This document shows positions 63,945 to 64,000 of a DNA stretch of 64,000 nucleotides, piece by piece. How positions within the stretch are numbered: the stretch's first letter is position 1; every line of letters starts with the position of its first letter. The stretch is from Mycobacterium lepromatosis (GTDB lineage Bacteria > Actinomycetota > Actinomycetes > Mycobacteriales > Mycobacteriaceae): assembly GCF_000975265.2 (NCBI RefSeq), contig NZ_CP083405.1:248001-312000 (forward strand). The letters run 5' to 3'. Position numbers and translations under genes: made by a program. The notes under the pieces are model-generated. The model saw nothing but the letters and a program-made list of their open reading frames with translations. It did no database searches and was not told the origin of the DNA.

Positions 63945-64000
63945 AGCAATGACGCCACAGCGGCCATCCGCCTGGCCGCAGGGCCGACTTGAGTCGGTAC

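Overview
The window is a decayed actinobacterial chromosome segment that reads as Mycobacterium leprae. Intact genes are close homologues of M. tuberculosis genes, many with the same length and order. They are separated by long stretches of frameshifted gene remnants, and three near-identical ~600-bp dispersed repeats (most likely the RLEP family) are present. I count 40 apparently intact protein genes, 2 tRNAs and about 15 recognisable pseudogenes. Gene names and M. tuberculosis (Mtb) gene order are recalled from knowledge; no search was run.

Left half (1-35 kb) follows the Mtb Rv0951-Rv1003 order. sucCD (with two CRP-like palindromes upstream) is followed by a dead luciferase-like oxidoreductase, the 34-kDa antigen homologue, a membrane protein and purNH. 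A decayed block follows (8.1-16.0 kb): an adenylate cyclase remnant, fadE, echA, one intact DUF1707 gene, a DUF1023 hydrolase remnant and an AtuA remnant. Next come rpmF (54 codons), the mprA-mprB-pepD envelope-stress system, moaB2, mscL, an FmdB-like protein, a 5-formyl-THF cyclo-ligase-like gene, galU, moeA/glp, rimJ, a GlpR-like membrane protein, tRNA-Ala, a cAMP-binding acetyltransferase, an AlkB-like gene, dead arcA, and divergent pmt/rsmI.

At 35.1 kb a repeat replaces the end of rsmI and the gene order jumps to the Mtb Rv3648c-Rv3623 region in reverse orientation. This holds a PE_PGRS remnant, a dead helicase, cspA, topA, a membrane adenylate cyclase, holB, tRNA-Thr, a large membrane protein, galE1, a DUF475 gene, a three-gene set around polyprenyl-P-GalNAc synthase, ppa, a D,D-carboxypeptidase, a zincin-like gene, tilS, hpt, then lpqG and REP13E12 remnants.

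Functional themes: central metabolism and purine synthesis/salvage (sucCD, purNH, hpt), envelope maintenance (mprAB-pepD, galU, pmt, galE1, ppgS, dac), nucleic-acid upkeep (topA, holB, cspA, tilS, alkB, rsmI), and cAMP signalling (cyclase, cAMP-dependent acetyltransferase, CRP-like sites). The most striking structural result concerns repeat copies 2 and 3. They are inverted relative to each other and flank a 3.6-kb block that is itself inverted relative to Mtb; three repeat ends abut CTAG, which supplies the stop codon of each neighbouring gene.
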